Assembly (NCBI GenBank): GCA_023101885.1
Contig: JALPQD010000089.1
Location: 1,473,087-1,537,086 of the forward strand
Length of the DNA: 64,000 bases
From: Typhlomys cinereus
Taxonomy: Eukaryota > Chordata > Mammalia > Rodentia > Platacanthomyidae
Direction: 5' to 3'
Part shown: piece after piece, positions 43,440 to 55,663 of the stretch
How positions within the stretch are numbered: position 1 is the stretch's first letter
Layout: the number at the start of each line of letters is the position of its first letter
Program-made: the position numbers and the translations under genes
The notes under the pieces: model-generated
Seen by the model: only the letters and a program-made list of their open reading frames with translations
Database searches by the model: none
Told to the model about the DNA's origin: nothing

Positions 43440-45000
43440 GTTCCAGGGGCCAGATCAAATGTTTAGTAGGACATTGGCAACATCTCAAGTGTCAGTAAAA
43501 AGTGAAAGATTTGTCAGGGAGTGTGTCTGCTGTAGCTGTGAGAATAGCTTGAGTGAAGGAGCAGTTCTTTTCATGTCTATACATCCAACACCAAGAATAA
43601 CATAATTTAATATCCCAGTGGACCCCACTGATTTTGATTAAACCCCAGCATTTAGTGAGACCTTTGTGAATGAGAATATCACCAAATCAGTGACTTTGCT
43701 TTAGGGCATGGATTCAGTAGTTTCCTCAAAAAGAAACTGATACCTTATAGCAATATAAGATATTTTATATAACCTTAAAATCAGCTTGCTGCCAATATTA
43801 AGGCAGCTGAATTCTTGAAGATACCATTTCTTTGTCATATTGAAACTTATTTGGGCCTTTTCTATCTTACTGATTACAAGATGACCCATGCCAAAAGGGA
43901 AATGCTTGAATAGAGTCTCCAAGTCTCCATGTGTCAAATATCAGCTTTGAAAAGAGCTGATTATCAGGGTAATTGTTGCTTGTGGGTGAAGGTGAGTTCA
44001 ACACGCAAAGAGCAACTTTGGCTGGAGACTACCTGCTATTGCCAGAATTTCTGGTCAACTTCCATCAAATCATAGTCTTGTAGCTGAAGAGTGTCATTAA
44101 ATGTTTTAGGGTCCTAAGAATAAAGAGATTGTCATTACTTGTTAAGAGTTTCCAACATAGCATATTGGCATTGACCCCATTATAAAAATGCTGATTTTGG
44201 TGGGGGTGTCATTGCTATAATGAGTAAAATATTCTAGAAGCACCTATAATCTCTCTAGTATTCATGCAATCCTGTAAATTACTAATCCTGTTTTTTGATT
44301 TGAAAGATGAAAAGATAGCAGCTTTACTCTTGATAAATAGTTGGATTTCACCCCTGTAGCTTTCAATATTGTTAATCTCCTAACCTTGCTGGGTAAAGCT
44401 CATGGCTTGCTAGTTAATAGCACACCATCTACATAATAATAACTTTAAATATCAAAAATAGAGTCACTGACAATAAATCTTTGCAGCAAAGGACAGGGGA
44501 AATTTAGGTAAATGAGGGAGTACTGTAACCTTATCTGGCCTTACCAGATAAACAAGAATACAGTTGACTTTGAACTTTGTGCATCAGTGGGAGGGAAAAA
44601 GATATGTGAAAGGTAGCATCCTGTCAATACAGTGGATTTAATTGCAGTTACAATGTCTGGAGCAGTTAAAGGTATAGGAGCAATAACTGAATACACTAAG
44701 CAATATTCTTCTTCTATAAGACTCTAGATTCCATTAGCTATTTTTACTAGCTATACTTGGATACTATTTTAAGATACTGTATTTCATATTATTTATGCCC
44801 TTTGAAGTCCTTAAACAAGGTTGCATCTTCTCTGCATTATCTGAGAGAAAAATGGAGAAAAGAATCAGGTAGTGATATATATTCCACTACATGTAGCATA
44901 TCCTAACCAACGGAGTTCTTTCTAGAAATTAGGAGCAGGTACACTGAAATATTGATTCAAATTATATATTAAGAAGCTAAAGCCACACTAAAACATTCCA
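43440..45000 (-). pseudogene. Decayed ERV-L-like pol fragment
   Basis: The minus strand around 44300-44720 reads in shifted frames like the polymerase palm region of an endogenous retrovirus of ERV-L/MaLR-internal type, including a degenerate remnant of the Tyr-X-Asp-Asp active-site region. Flanking stretches 43440-44300 and 44720-45000 look like further pol sequence. Stops and frameshifts are frequent throughout and no LTRs are identified in the window. It cannot encode a working protein. Family assignment is tentative. Confidence 0.4.
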
Positions 45001-47140
45001 CATTGAATGACCCCAAAGAGCCTCACGCACACACCTATTTAGGTTCCTGCTTGTAACTCTGCTCAAAGTCAATGTGGTGAATCCTGGTACTCAAATGCCC
45101 TACCTCGTGATATCCAACCCATAATACAATCCATAGATCTAAGCTTAGTGTGTTTTAGATGACTGTATTCAGTAGAGTTCCCAGTTTTTGAGTACATTTA
45201 ATGAGTGTATATCACCCTAGCTTTGGCTTAGAAGTATGAAAAATTTGGATTCACACATAATGATCTTTTCCCTTATAGTTTCTGAAGCAGGGAGACAGGG
45301 ATCAGGAAGAATGGAGAATATAATAAGCTCTGTAGTTATAGACAGGGCACATGTGCTTTGATTTTGGGTGTCATTATGGTTATTTCAGCTAAAAATAAAG
45401 ATCTAATATTTTGGATCCCTCCAAGGTCTTATTATTATTAATGCTATTATTAATAATAATTATTAATTATTAATGTTGTTAATATTACATATCTATAGAG
45501 TGATAGATTGAAGGCACCCCTCATTGGGGCAATGGACTATGAAACTCAGGCTTCCAAACTGATAATATCACTCATATATATATGTAAAACAAGGGTCTGT
45601 TTTATGATGAGACCTAGGGAAATCAGGAACCTACTTTGTCACCATTGATATCTGATCTACACCACATGTAGCAGTACCTCTATCATCATAGACTAAGAAC
45701 TCCCTGTTTCTGATACAAAGGACAGCCCTGGGTATCAATCTATCTTTGGTTGTATCTGATATTCTTTTTAACCATATCACAACTCTTCATTTTTTTCTTC
45801 TATGTATGCATCCATCTAACTTAATCTTTCATATGTGTCATTCACTTAACAAATATTTTTCCCTAGAAATTAAAAAATAGTACTTGCTTATGCTCCAAGG
45901 AACTCCTAAAGTGACAGAGGAATAGAAATGTCAAATTGATTAGAGAATGTATTAATAGCAAGGAGAGAGATCTGAACTACAGAAGAAGAGAAGATCTGCT
46001 TCCTCAGTAGACTGGAATCAGAAAAAAAATCTTGTTTTATGCTCATGGTGGAACAAATTTCCCACCTTACACAGTTATACAAGTTACACAATCATTTTGT
46101 AATGATTGCCTGAAAGAGTTTGTGATTTCTGCTTGCCACAAATGAATCTTAGAAGCCAAAATGACATTGGCATGGATGTCCTGCCACCTACATGAGAGAT
46201 ACTGAAAACTATTTACGAGTTGTCTTTTATTCCATTTTCAGTACTTTATCTGTATGCACTTTAGAAATTTCTCCACAGTCACAAGCATTTAATGTGAAAA
46301 ACCATTATTACATATTTGAACATGAAATGTGGACATTTTTTGTTACATACGAATCAGTCCACAAGTTCCTGAGACTTTATCTTTTAGAAAACTATGACTG
46401 TCAATATTTTCTTCTTGCCACTCTCAAGAATTGCCAAAGGTCTGAAATTTCCCCGTTTTCTGAAGCCAGGGAGTTAGAATGTCCACATTTTATAGGTGTC
46501 CTGGCAAGTTCCCAAGACAGAAAAGGAATTTTTCATTGATGACAATAGCAGTAACCCAGTACCAGCATTTCTGGTACTGGATTCTCAGCCTCAGCCTCAT
46601 TTCCACAGAGCCAGTGCAAAGATGGTCACATGATAAATTCACATGCAGTGAGTCCTCACTTCAGAGAACATACATCTTGAACAATAGTCAGTAATAGTCC
46701 TTTGCTCTAGAAGTAAATAGTATTTCTGTCATCTAAAGATGTAGTGTAAAGGATTCTGAAAAAATTAACTCAGTATAATGGCAGCCAGCGTTTCTGTCCA
46801 CTTGGTCGGAAAGCTCCAAGAGCTCCATCAAGTAGAGTTTTCTATAGAAACTTCACAAGAACTCACGAAAGTGAAATCAACCTTCTGCCTTCTTTTCTTA
46901 ACTAGGCTCAGCTTTGGCCACATCATCAGTTTACTATGGAAGAGTTCAATTTCAACACTCCTTGGTGGAACATTCTGAAATTTTAAAAGTTGCCTTCCAG
47001 TAACTGTCCCATTTATGTTTTCTCTTTGGGAGCAATATGAAAATGGGTTAGGCTGCACAATCATATTCTAAAGCTCACATAAGCAATAGCCAGCAACATT
47101 TCCTGAAGTCTTAGGCATTTTAAGGTGCCTGCTAAGAGTT
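45001..47140. other. Unassigned 2.1 kb
   Basis: Includes an (ATT)n-like stretch at 45428-45485. A 115-codon frame at 46192-46539 has no recognised similarity, no signal peptide and no exon context that I can support. Confidence 0.4.
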
Positions 47141-47205
47141 TGAAAAACTAATTTACATTGCAGAAAAAAGCTCTTTTTAAAACTTTTTTCTCTATTAGTT
47201 TACAG

Positions 47206-47294
47206 GTTGCAGTGGACCAAAGGAAAATGTTTCACGTATTGAGAAAAATAAAGAAAATCAGTGTTCTGAGAATGAAACTGATGAGAAAACATGT
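47206..47294 (+). CDS. Candidate internal coding exon (89 bp), gene unknown
   Basis: A pyrimidine-rich run ending 'ctattagtttacag' precedes position 47206, with a branch-like 'actaat' about 57 bp upstream. 'gtaagt' follows position 47294. One frame is open across the whole interval and would encode a polar, Lys/Glu/Asn-rich peptide containing 'CSGPKENVSRIEKNKENQCS'. A second frame is also open, and the third has a stop. I recognise no parent gene. In AT-rich DNA a 29-codon open stretch between plausible splice sites can arise by chance, so this is a hypothesis only. Confidence 0.22.
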
Positions 47295-47299
47295 GTAAG

Positions 47300-47760
47300 T
47301 GTCAGTTTCTTTGTTTTATTTTATGTGGATATTTTTTCTCACAGTGTTTAAATAAAAGAAGATGTAAAACCTAATTTCTAACTTTAGTGTTATCAACAAT
47401 ATCTCCTGAGCTTACACTGTATGTGTATCGTTTTAAATAGTTACCTGTTTCATTCTGGGGATATACGTTTTGGTAGCATAATTTTAAGTAACTGATAATC
47501 ATACAAACATTCATAAGCTGCTTCATTTCTATTGCAAATGTGTTTATCATTGACAGTGTTATTTAAATAATTTGAGACATTCATAATGTACTAATGTGTT
47601 TCTGGGAAAGAAAATCATTTGGCTTGGCATTGACACTCTTTTTCTCCCAAGGAAGAGAGAGGGTGCGTGTCCGCAATGAGAGCCTATGTATTTAGAAATC
47701 AAAATCTTGCACTTCCTGGATGTTCACCAGGTTATTTTTATGTTTGCTTCCTGAAAGTGA
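47300..47760. other. Unassigned
   Basis: AT-rich sequence following the candidate exon. No repeat recognised. Confidence 0.35.
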
Positions 47761-47765
47761 AATCG

Positions 47766-48053
47766 GGGGCTGGAGAGGTGGCTCAGGGGTTAATCCTCTG
47801 CCTTGTAGGCGGAAGGTCCTGAGTTCGGATCGTAGACTTCACATATAGACGCCCAGCGGAAGCGGGAGTGGTTCTGCTTTCTGGTCCTGGTAGGGCGGAG
47901 CCTGCGAATCCTGGGGCTTAGTAAACAAGGAGGTGGAGGCGTCCATGGTGGTTACCGAATTCGCCTCTGGTTCTACACACACACACACGCACACATACAC
48001 ATACACATACACACACACTCACAGTTGAATAAATAATAAAAAAATTTAAAAAA
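47766..48053 (+). mobile_element. Young DIP-type SINE, full length
   Basis: 'gggggctggagaggtggctcag', 'gtcctgagttcggatcg', 'atatagacgcccagcggaagc', 'ggtcctggtagggcggagcctg', 'ggaggtggaggcgtccatgg', 'gaattcgcctctggttctac', an (AC)n tail at 47975-48020, then 'gttgaataaataataaaaaa'. Same CpG-rich subfamily as 30951. It gives the complete 3' half that copy lacks. Possible short duplication 'tgaaatc' at both ends. Confidence 0.9.
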
Positions 48054-48197
48054 AGATGAAATCATTTTTCCTAAGTGGGAAACAAATGTGTCAACTTGTT
48101 GAAGCCCAATTCAGCAAATACTGGTCGCACATTAGAGAAACCTTTACTTTCCTCCTAGGGAAGCATATCACTAGTTCATGCCATCTCAGCTCAAAGA

Positions 48198-48211
48198 CTT
48201 CAGCTTTTTTT
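48198..48211. repeat. Target-site duplication, left (retropseudogene)
   Basis: 'cttcagcttttttt', repeated at 48981-48994. The left copy merges with the T-run that represents the poly(A) of the minus-strand insertion. Confidence 0.65.
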
Positions 48212-48980
48212 TTTTTCAATGTTTATATTTTAGTCTATTTGCCATTGACAGAAATGGAAACCAAAATCTACAGATCCTTTACCTCCCCCCAGGTGATCTT
48301 AAACTTTTAAAATTAGAAAGATGTATAGAAGGGAAAACACATTTAAAATGGAATGAATTCAGAGAATAATGGAATAATGAATGAATGGAAAGAATTGCTG
48401 GAAATGTTTAAAGCTCAGAAAAGCTTAAAAACAAAACAGACCTCAGCTTGGGGTGGCTTTGGTGGGTGGGTCTGTATGGACTCAGGATCTTGAGGACTAG
48501 GCTGGTCTGAATCCCTGTGATGATCATCTTCAGTTGCATTTGAGACCGAGAGTCTCTGGAAGGTCTCCATGGTTTGGGGGAGCTTAGCGTCATTTGGGGA
48601 GGGCTGTTCTTCCTTGGGCCACCTGTAGGAGCTGCCCTCCTCCTCAAGCCAGGGTCTACGGAAGTTAGATAGGGACGAGAAATACACAAAATCCATGCCA
48701 TGGCAGTCCAGGCATATGCATCTTTTCTCTGCAGCTCTGCAAGGTGATTTCAGGCCAACAGGTATCCTGGGATATACCAGATCCTTCACTTTCTCCAGGG
48801 TGAGGTTAGTCTGTCCACCAGAAACTGGCAAGTCTCATTTGAATAGGCAGTCCAACTTAAAATGCTACTCTGGCTTCAGGCATTCAACCGGTATCCCATG
48901 GGGACAGACTGAGAAGTCTTGCTGGGAAAAGCTTATCTTGCCTGCGAAACACTTCATTTGGGATATGAGGCTGCAGTTGG
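48212..48980 (-). pseudogene. Processed pseudogene, parent unknown
   Basis: Reading the minus strand from 48980, one frame runs about 190 codons to a TGA at 48415, broken only by two in-frame stops (a TAG, then a TGA about 11 codons later, likely TGG and CGA originals). The upstream part has Cys-rich 'ISQMKCFAGKISFSQQDFSV'. The downstream part has 'LTLEKVKDLVYPRIPVGL', 'CICLDCHG' and an acidic/Pro-rich C-terminus. Composition is clearly coding-like against the AT-rich surroundings. About 200 bp of 3'UTR-like sequence and a T12 run (antisense poly(A), preceded by a TATAAA-type signal) follow. The pair of 14-bp flanking repeats fits L1-mediated insertion of a 5'-truncated mRNA. I do not recognise the parent protein. 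Confidence 0.7.
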
Positions 48981-48994
48981 CTTCAGCTTTTTTT
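48981..48994. repeat. Target-site duplication, right (retropseudogene)
   Basis: 'cttcagcttttttt', matching 48198-48211. In insertion orientation the site reads A7 after 'gat', an acceptable L1 endonuclease target. Confidence 0.65.
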
Positions 48995-49440
48995 ATCTTC
49001 TAGGAGAGCCATGAGATTTTTAATAAGATCATGAACACAAACATGTTTACTGCTGCCTATCAAACAGTGGATATAGATTCTATTGAAATGAATTACATAT
49101 TTTACATTTTATTGGTGTATTTTTATTAAAAATTGGAAAGCGAAAATGAAGATACCATTGGGAACTTTAGAACTTTATTGATGGAGAAACATTTTGCATT
49201 CAGTGTGTTTTCTTTCTTTATTTCATTTCTGTGTGAACTCTGGATAACTTACAAAAATTGGAAGACATTTTGAGGGATAGATTTTTTGTTTAGATGAACT
49301 TACTATATGAAAAATAAATCCACAATAGTGAAAAAATGAATTCAACAGCAACAACAAAAAAACCCTAAGTTGATCCACTTAGAACCCCAGTGACAAAAAT
49401 TATACTAGAAGTAACAGGAATGTGATGCTTCCTGATAAAA
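48995..49440. other. Unassigned
   Basis: AT-rich, no recognised repeat. Confidence 0.35.
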
Positions 49441-49449
49441 TGTTGGTCA

Positions 49450-50455
49450 TAGAAGTCTCAAAGATCTCCAAACATTATAGGCTTTTGCCATTGCTCTTGG
49501 TTGTTCTCCAAAAACTGTCAGTGAGACCCTGTTACTAAAGATGCAACACATATGTAACAGAGAACATGGGTAAAATACATCAACTAGAACTGGTCTGAGA
49601 ACTTCTTCCTTGCTGGATAACTTACACAGTACCAGGGATACTGTAGAAGCTGCTGGGGGAGAGAAATAATCACAGGCCTCCTCAATGTATGAGATCTGGT
49701 GATAAAAATCACCATGGGAACAAGTGACCACCAGTGTAATAGTGGCATGAGTGACAAGGAGACAACTAACAGCTTTCTGATTGAAGTCAAGACCCACTTG
49801 TCAGAATAGAATACATTTATTCCTGTTACTGTAAACTAAAACAAGAACCTAAAAAGGGAGGGGAAATCAATAAGTGGACAGCAATGGCCAGCTACAATGC
49901 AGTGTACCAGCAACTCAACAAGGCTTACTCAGAATCAGACCAACTGAATTTCTCCATCCTAAGGCTTTGGGAACCTTGCAGAAGAGGGGTAAGTGAGATT
50001 GTAAGAACCTAAAGACGGGAAGGTTCACTGTTGGACAAGACATTCCACTCAAGGCAGGACTGCTGCATCCAGGAACTCACCACAGTGATACTTGTCCTTA
50101 CCAGACCTTTATAATGACTGACATACCATCATGCCCACATAAAGTACCTAGGAACTCAATAAAGATAAGAATGTACAGTAGAAACCTTGGGGACTAAAGC
50201 TGGATGAGTGAAGAGAAATGCCCCTATCAGTGGGGTGGCCTGAAGAGAGGTAACTTGGTATGCCACAGAGGCCTTGAACCCCCACAAGAGTAGACAAGCT
50301 AGAGAGAACCCTGGGGTCCATAGGAGCATACAGGCAGAAGGGTAGGAGGGAGTGGGAGGGAATGATGAAAGGAAGGGAAGGTCTGGGAGGGAGGGGGGTA
50401 CCTAGGGAAGCAGGGATGAGTACTCAATATGCTTGTAAAAGTAGAAAAAAATTAA
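49450..50455 (+). mobile_element. L1 3'UTR, second family
   Basis: Long non-coding 3' end: 'ctgtaaactaaaacaagaacc', 'gtggggtggcctgaagagagg', 'ggtatgccacagaggccttg', 'gacaagctagagagaaccctgggg', purine tract 'gggagggaggggggt', then 'caatatgcttgtaaaagtag' and an A-rich tail. Homologous to 30240-30885 and 18001-18295 in opposite orientation. Wording resembles rodent Lx-type 3'UTRs. Confidence 0.65.
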
Positions 50456-50459
50456 AAAT

Positions 50460-50780
50460 AAAAAAGAAAGATACATCTTAGAGTTTATTTTCCAGAGTTC
50501 TGGTAAGAAACTCTGAAGAAGTTTAGTGAGCTCATAGAAAAAAGGAGGGAAGTAAAGGAAAACTTCCACAGATCTTGGTGACATAGAAAGTTAGGTTTGT
50601 GATGTGAGAACAAGAATGGGGTAGAGAGGATGCTGACTAGGTGAATAAATGGTAAACTTAATTAAGGTGTCTTCAACTAGAAGTAATGGCATAGACTGAA
50701 TCGTAATCCTCATTGAAAACTTAATGTGCTATGTAAACTGGGAAAGTGTGAGAAAAAAGAAAGACTAAAAGATCCGAAGT
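50460..50780. other. Unassigned
   Basis: Nothing recognised in this 320-bp stretch. Confidence 0.35.
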
Positions 50781-50784
50781 CTAG

Positions 50785-50925
50785 AGCCTATATCTTGACT
50801 CTGTTAGTAAGTAATATTTGACCTCCAGCAGAAAAATGTTGTTCCTCTTCATTTGTGAAATGAGATGGTATCTACTGTGTCTGTCCTTCAGGAGAAGATA
50901 AAGACAAAGTTAGTTGTGAATTGGT
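50785..50925 (+). mobile_element. MIR-like fragment
   Basis: 'cttgactctgttagtaagtaatatttgacc' and 'ttcctcttcatttgtgaaatgagatgg' follow MIR order. Confidence 0.5.
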
Positions 50926-51254
50926 GAAAGGCTTGATAGCTAAGTATTTTGGATATTCTATCAATTTAGAGAATGACTAAAAGCTTAATAAAATATTTTT
51001 AATTGATTAATAAGTAATTTTAATTTATTCAACTGAAAACAGACTCTAGTTATTTTTCTGAACTGAAACTGATTAATACAATGATTAAGTGGATACTGTA
51101 AAATTCCCACAATGATTACACCAGAAAATTTGGTCTCTTTTAAGTAGAAAAGAGAGGTCACCAGGTGGAGAGAAACCTGATTGTAGGAATCACAGCAGGC
51201 TGGGCAGGAATCCCATAATTTATAATTGGAGCCTAGAAAATATGGCCAAGTTTT

Positions 51255-51405
51255 TTTTGTATACTTACTATTTGGGTATCCTTGGGCAAATCAGTGTTAT
51301 CTGTGCCAGTTTACTAACCTGAATTAACAGGGATGATTAACTTGTAATCATTTTAAAATTATAATGTGTTTATATCACTTTGTTAGAAATATTAAAGCTT
51401 TCAAA
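51255..51405 (+). mobile_element. MIR-like fragment
   Basis: 'gtatccttgggcaaatcagtg...ctaacctgaattaacagggatgattaacttg' resembles the MIR 'tgggcaagtca...ctgtaaaatgggg' core. Confidence 0.5.
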
Positions 51406-51845
51406 TGATTTGAGTGTCACTGTTTTAGTTTCATGATGTCCCACATATTTTCACTTTCTTAAGTATCTTTGCATTTCAGGTAAGTATAATTTTGCAACTC
51501 AGCTCTATTTCTTCATTTACTGATATTTCAATATTGAAAAGGACTTCTTTTTATTAATACAGTTAGTTGATCAATGGCAAAGGTTTTTATATTTGTTTAT
51601 TTTACAGAATAAGAACAGAGTGATTTTATATGTGCACTTTAGGTGTTACCTGGTATTCATATTTTAGCAGTTATAGTTCAAAAACTCTAAATATCCAAAT
51701 CAATCCAAAAAGGATTGATTTGCCAAAAAAGGAACATATTTGGACATCCCATACCTTCTAATATGTAAACACACTCAAATACTAGTATGTTTTATTAGAT
51801 ACTATTAGATGCATAGAGACAGATAGATCTAAATACAGAAATAGT
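51406..51845. other. Unassigned
   Basis: AT-rich. A small inverted repeat 'caatccaaaaaggattg' occurs at about 51702. Confidence 0.35.
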
Positions 51846-51849
51846 ATAG

Positions 51850-53650
51850 CATTTTGTCATTCTGTTCTCATCAAGAAACAGATCATACATGTGAATATTG
51901 CAAATATAACTTAAAATTAAATTATACTATCAATCGAATGAACTTAACAGATATCCACAGAATATTTCACCCAATACCTGTGGAATACATTTTCTTTCAA
52001 TACTCTGTAGAATTTTCTTCAAAATTAGTCACATGGTTGGTCATAAAACAAATATTAAAAATAAAAAGAAATAATTTCTCATGTAATCAGTTTATAATGA
52101 AATAAGACTAGAAACCAAAACTAGGAAAGGAAACCTGTAAGAAACATACAACTGATATTAACCAATAAGCAGAATAGAAATTGTAGAAATAAACCCGTAA
52201 AGCTGTAACCATTTGATTCTTGACAATGTTCCAAAAAGCATACATTAATGAAAAAGCCTGTTTATGAAGTAATGCTAAGAAAACTAGATGTCCAAATGTG
52301 GAATAAGAATGAAAGCAAATCTATCAGAACTTGTACAGATAGAAATGACTTAAAAATGTAATAAATACTATCATATAAAGCTTTGATACTATTAGAGGAA
52401 AATATAGAAGAGACTGTTCAACAACTACTATAACTATAACTCTTAATAATCCATGAACTAATAGTATGATTTCACAATAGGGGTTATATGAAATAAAAAA
52501 GCTTCTTCACAGTAAAAGAATCAATTCTAGCCTACAGCGTGCCAGCAGACGTTCAACATGGGATTAATATCCAGAAGACATAAATAACTCCAGCATATTA
52601 AATAGTCAATGAGTCAATAATATTCTCAATATATGGGCAAATCAAAGGAATTCTTTTCAATGGAGAAGTGCAGAAGGTCATTAAAAATAGGAAATAATGT
52701 CCGACAACTGTAGTTACCAGGGAAATGAAAATCAAAACTCAGTTGAGATTACTTCTAATCCCAATCAGATGGGTCCAAGAAACACAGACAATTAACAACA
52801 CATATGGAAGAGAAGGAAGGGGAAAAGCTATCCTTACATGCTGCTTATGGTAGGAATAATTATATGTTGGTCCATCAACTAGAGAAATCACATTTATGTG
52901 CCTAAAAACTAAATCAGAACCACCTTGTGATCTAGTTGTACCACTCATGCACATACTCACAGAAGAGTGCAGTTCCCTCAATATAGAGACACCTCAGTAC
53001 TGTTTACAATAGCCAAGTTATAGAATGAGACTGGGGCATTCATCAGTGGATGAATAGATAAAGAAAATATGCTATTTATATGTGATGGGATTTCATTTAG
53101 CCAAAATGAAAACTGAAATATGTTGTTAGGAAAATCAGAGGGAATAGGGATCATTTTGTAATAACAAAATTCATGAATATACATACCATGTTTTTTTCTC
53201 ATATATGGAATTTAGCATAAATGGAATAGGACATTAAAGCCAAAGTAGCACTATTAGGGATGTAAAGGTGGTAATGAGGGAGCAAGAGAGATGCATATGG
53301 GAAACAAAGAGGTAAATACCAGCATGTTATATGCATGTAAGAAAGTGTCATCATGAAACCCAATTCTTTGCACAAATAGTTATGTGATATTGAAAGAGAA
53401 GGAATTCCTGTTACATGTTTCAGTATAGATGAAACTTGAGGACATTGTGTCAAACAATAAGCAGGCCACAGGAAGAGTAGCTACTAAAGGTGTTTACTCA
53501 TATAAGGCATCTAATTTAGTCAAACCTATAGAAACAGAGTGGAAATGATGTTGCCTGGTCTATACTGGAGAGACAAAAGGAGACAGAATTTCAGTTTTTT
53601 CAAGATGTAAAGTTCTAGAAATGTATTTTACAATACTGTGATTGTTCATA
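51850..53650 (+). mobile_element. Old L1 ORF2 and 3' region
   Basis: In order: 'aacttaacagatatccacagaatatttcacccaatac' (endonuclease region), then 'aaaactagatgtccaaatg', 'caactgtagttaccagggaaatg', 'aaatcagaaccaccttgtgatctagttgtaccactc', 'cagtactgtttacaatagccaag' and 'cattcatcagtggatgaatag'. A large internal part of ORF2 is missing after 52130. Frames are full of stops. Confidence 0.7.
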
Positions 53651-55200
53651 AGACTCCTGATCTCTACACTTACAAGTGGTTGAAATTGGAAGTTTAGTGT
53701 TTTATATATAATTATTATATAATTTATTATATAATTTATATAATAATAAAATAATGGCTATGAGTTGTTCATCCTCGAGGAAGAAATATCATAGAGTCTC
53801 TATGTAGACAAGTAATTTTCAAGGAAATCCAAAGTAATAGCAATCCATAGCTTTTAAATTTCTTCTATTGTCACTCTGCTGAAAGGGAATCTATCATTTA
53901 CTGGTGTTAGGAACATATGCCTGGATTGTGTACATGAGCCTCTTTTACAGTCTAGCTGTAGCTCACAGCTGGCTATTACTCTTACTAAAATTCCATTACA
54001 TATGCTGTGTCCAGTGTAATGGCACATGAAGCTGCCCTGGGGCCTGGAAATATGAAAGACAGAAGAAAAAAGACACACAGAGATAAAAATGTAGAAAACA
54101 GCTGGGACAGGTGGCAAATCCCATGGCCTCCCAGATGGAGAGAAGTAAGAAGACACTACCCAGTCCTGCCAGACTTTATATTCAGGGGCCTGGGAATCTG
54201 TATGAAAATCTAGGCTTTGGATTTCTGATTAATAGGAAGGAGAGGTAGAATTATGAGAACGCTTTCCTAGCTTCTACTGTGTTCTTAGATTGCCAGAATT
54301 CAGCATGAACCTAAGAGAAAGAGTTTAATACATGAGAAATTCCAGGTTCAGCCAGAAATCTCTCTGGTCTCCAGAAAGAACAGTGGTTTTGATGCCAATG
54401 GGTTTCTGTGCTTTCATTTTTCCACGAATGCCCATGATTACAATTCCTCTCAGCCTTTCATACTTTCTATCAAGGAATGAGATCTCCTTTTTCTACTAGG
54501 CGACATCTCAAACATCACTTTACACTAGTATGGCCCTCTGTAAGTCCTAAAGATTGGGCTTTTGTATTGCCAGCTCTGACATATTCAAAAGCCATTTTAA
54601 ACCAATCAATTAAAATGTCAATGTATTTATTATTAGGATGTTACTACAGAAATAAGACACTACAGAAATTATTTCTATTTACTTTAATTATTAATTCTTT
54701 TATGTGTTCAAAATTTGAAGTACATTATATTCCTATACAGAACACTTAGAAAGAAAAACTGAAATTATGGCACTTATAGCCTGGACCAATGAGTTCAGTG
54801 CTATTGAGTCTACAACAGATCACCATTATAGCAAGTAAGATGAGACTTCAGATTAACTCATCGTGGTGCATGCTAGTACATTGAATAAGGTGACAGAAGG
54901 TCCACCACCCTGGTTTACCAACCTGGTAACTATTGATATAAATTTGTACAGGTCAAGCTACTAGTCATAGTCTGCTCAGTGAGAAGTTAATACTTACTTA
55001 TTAGACTTATTTATTAAACATCTATTCTATAAATAGATAATAACCCAACATATATAAATATCTCATGAACTCAGTAGTGGGAAACAAATAACCGGATTTG
55101 AAAAATAGAGTTTTTGCCAAAGAAGTCATAAAACTGGCCAATAGGCATATGAAAAGTTACTGTATGTTATTATCAGGAAAATGGAAATAAAGATTATTGT
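53651..55200. other. Mostly unassigned 1.5 kb
   Basis: An AT palindrome-rich stretch lies at 53698-53750. The rest has no recognised repeat or gene. The 100-codon minus frame at 53854-54156 and 90-codon plus frame at 54477-54749 lack recognisable similarity. Confidence 0.4.
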
Positions 55201-55239
55201 GAGAAACCATGTGGCACCATTTAGGCTGTTTTTTATGAT

Positions 55240-55615
55240 GTATATAAAGTAACTACCTCAAAGGCTCATACGTTGAAAGCCTGGCTCTTAGCTGATGGCA
55301 TTATTGAGAGATGATTGAATCTTGAATGTGCTAATCTCATAAAGGATCAATCTATTGATACATTTACAAGTGAATGGGCTTTTGAGAGGTATGGTCTAGT
55401 CAAAGGAAGCAGATGTGTAGGGTGTCTTGGAAGAATATATTTTATTCTTTATCACTAGGTGCCAAAACAGCTCTGCTCTGCCATATCCTTTGTGCTATAT
55501 GTCTGGTCTCAGCACAGGCAAAAGAGAAACAAGAGACAAGCAAACTTCTAATCCTGAGCCAAAATAACTCTGTGGATAGAAAGGTCACTGACACAGAAAG
55601 TGAGGGTAGGTATCT
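55240..55615 (+). mobile_element. Old MER/MaLR-type repeat
   Basis: 'aaggctcatacgttgaaagcctggctcttagctgatggc', 'gattgaatcttgaatgtgctaatctcat' and 'aatcctgagccaaaataactctg' recall a mammalian repeat ending 'catgagccaaaataaacc'. I cannot name the family with confidence. Confidence 0.4.
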
Positions 55616-55663
55616 GTAGCTCTTTACCTGTATACTTGCTGATAAATTCATGACCAAAAAAAA

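Noticed and set aside
46192..46539. 115-codon plus-strand frame
   Set aside because: No known similarity, codon bias or splice/promoter context; expected by chance in 64 kb of AT-rich DNA.
48415..48831. 138-codon minus-strand frame as an intact gene
   Set aside because: The same frame continues upstream through two stops, and the unit has retrocopy hallmarks.
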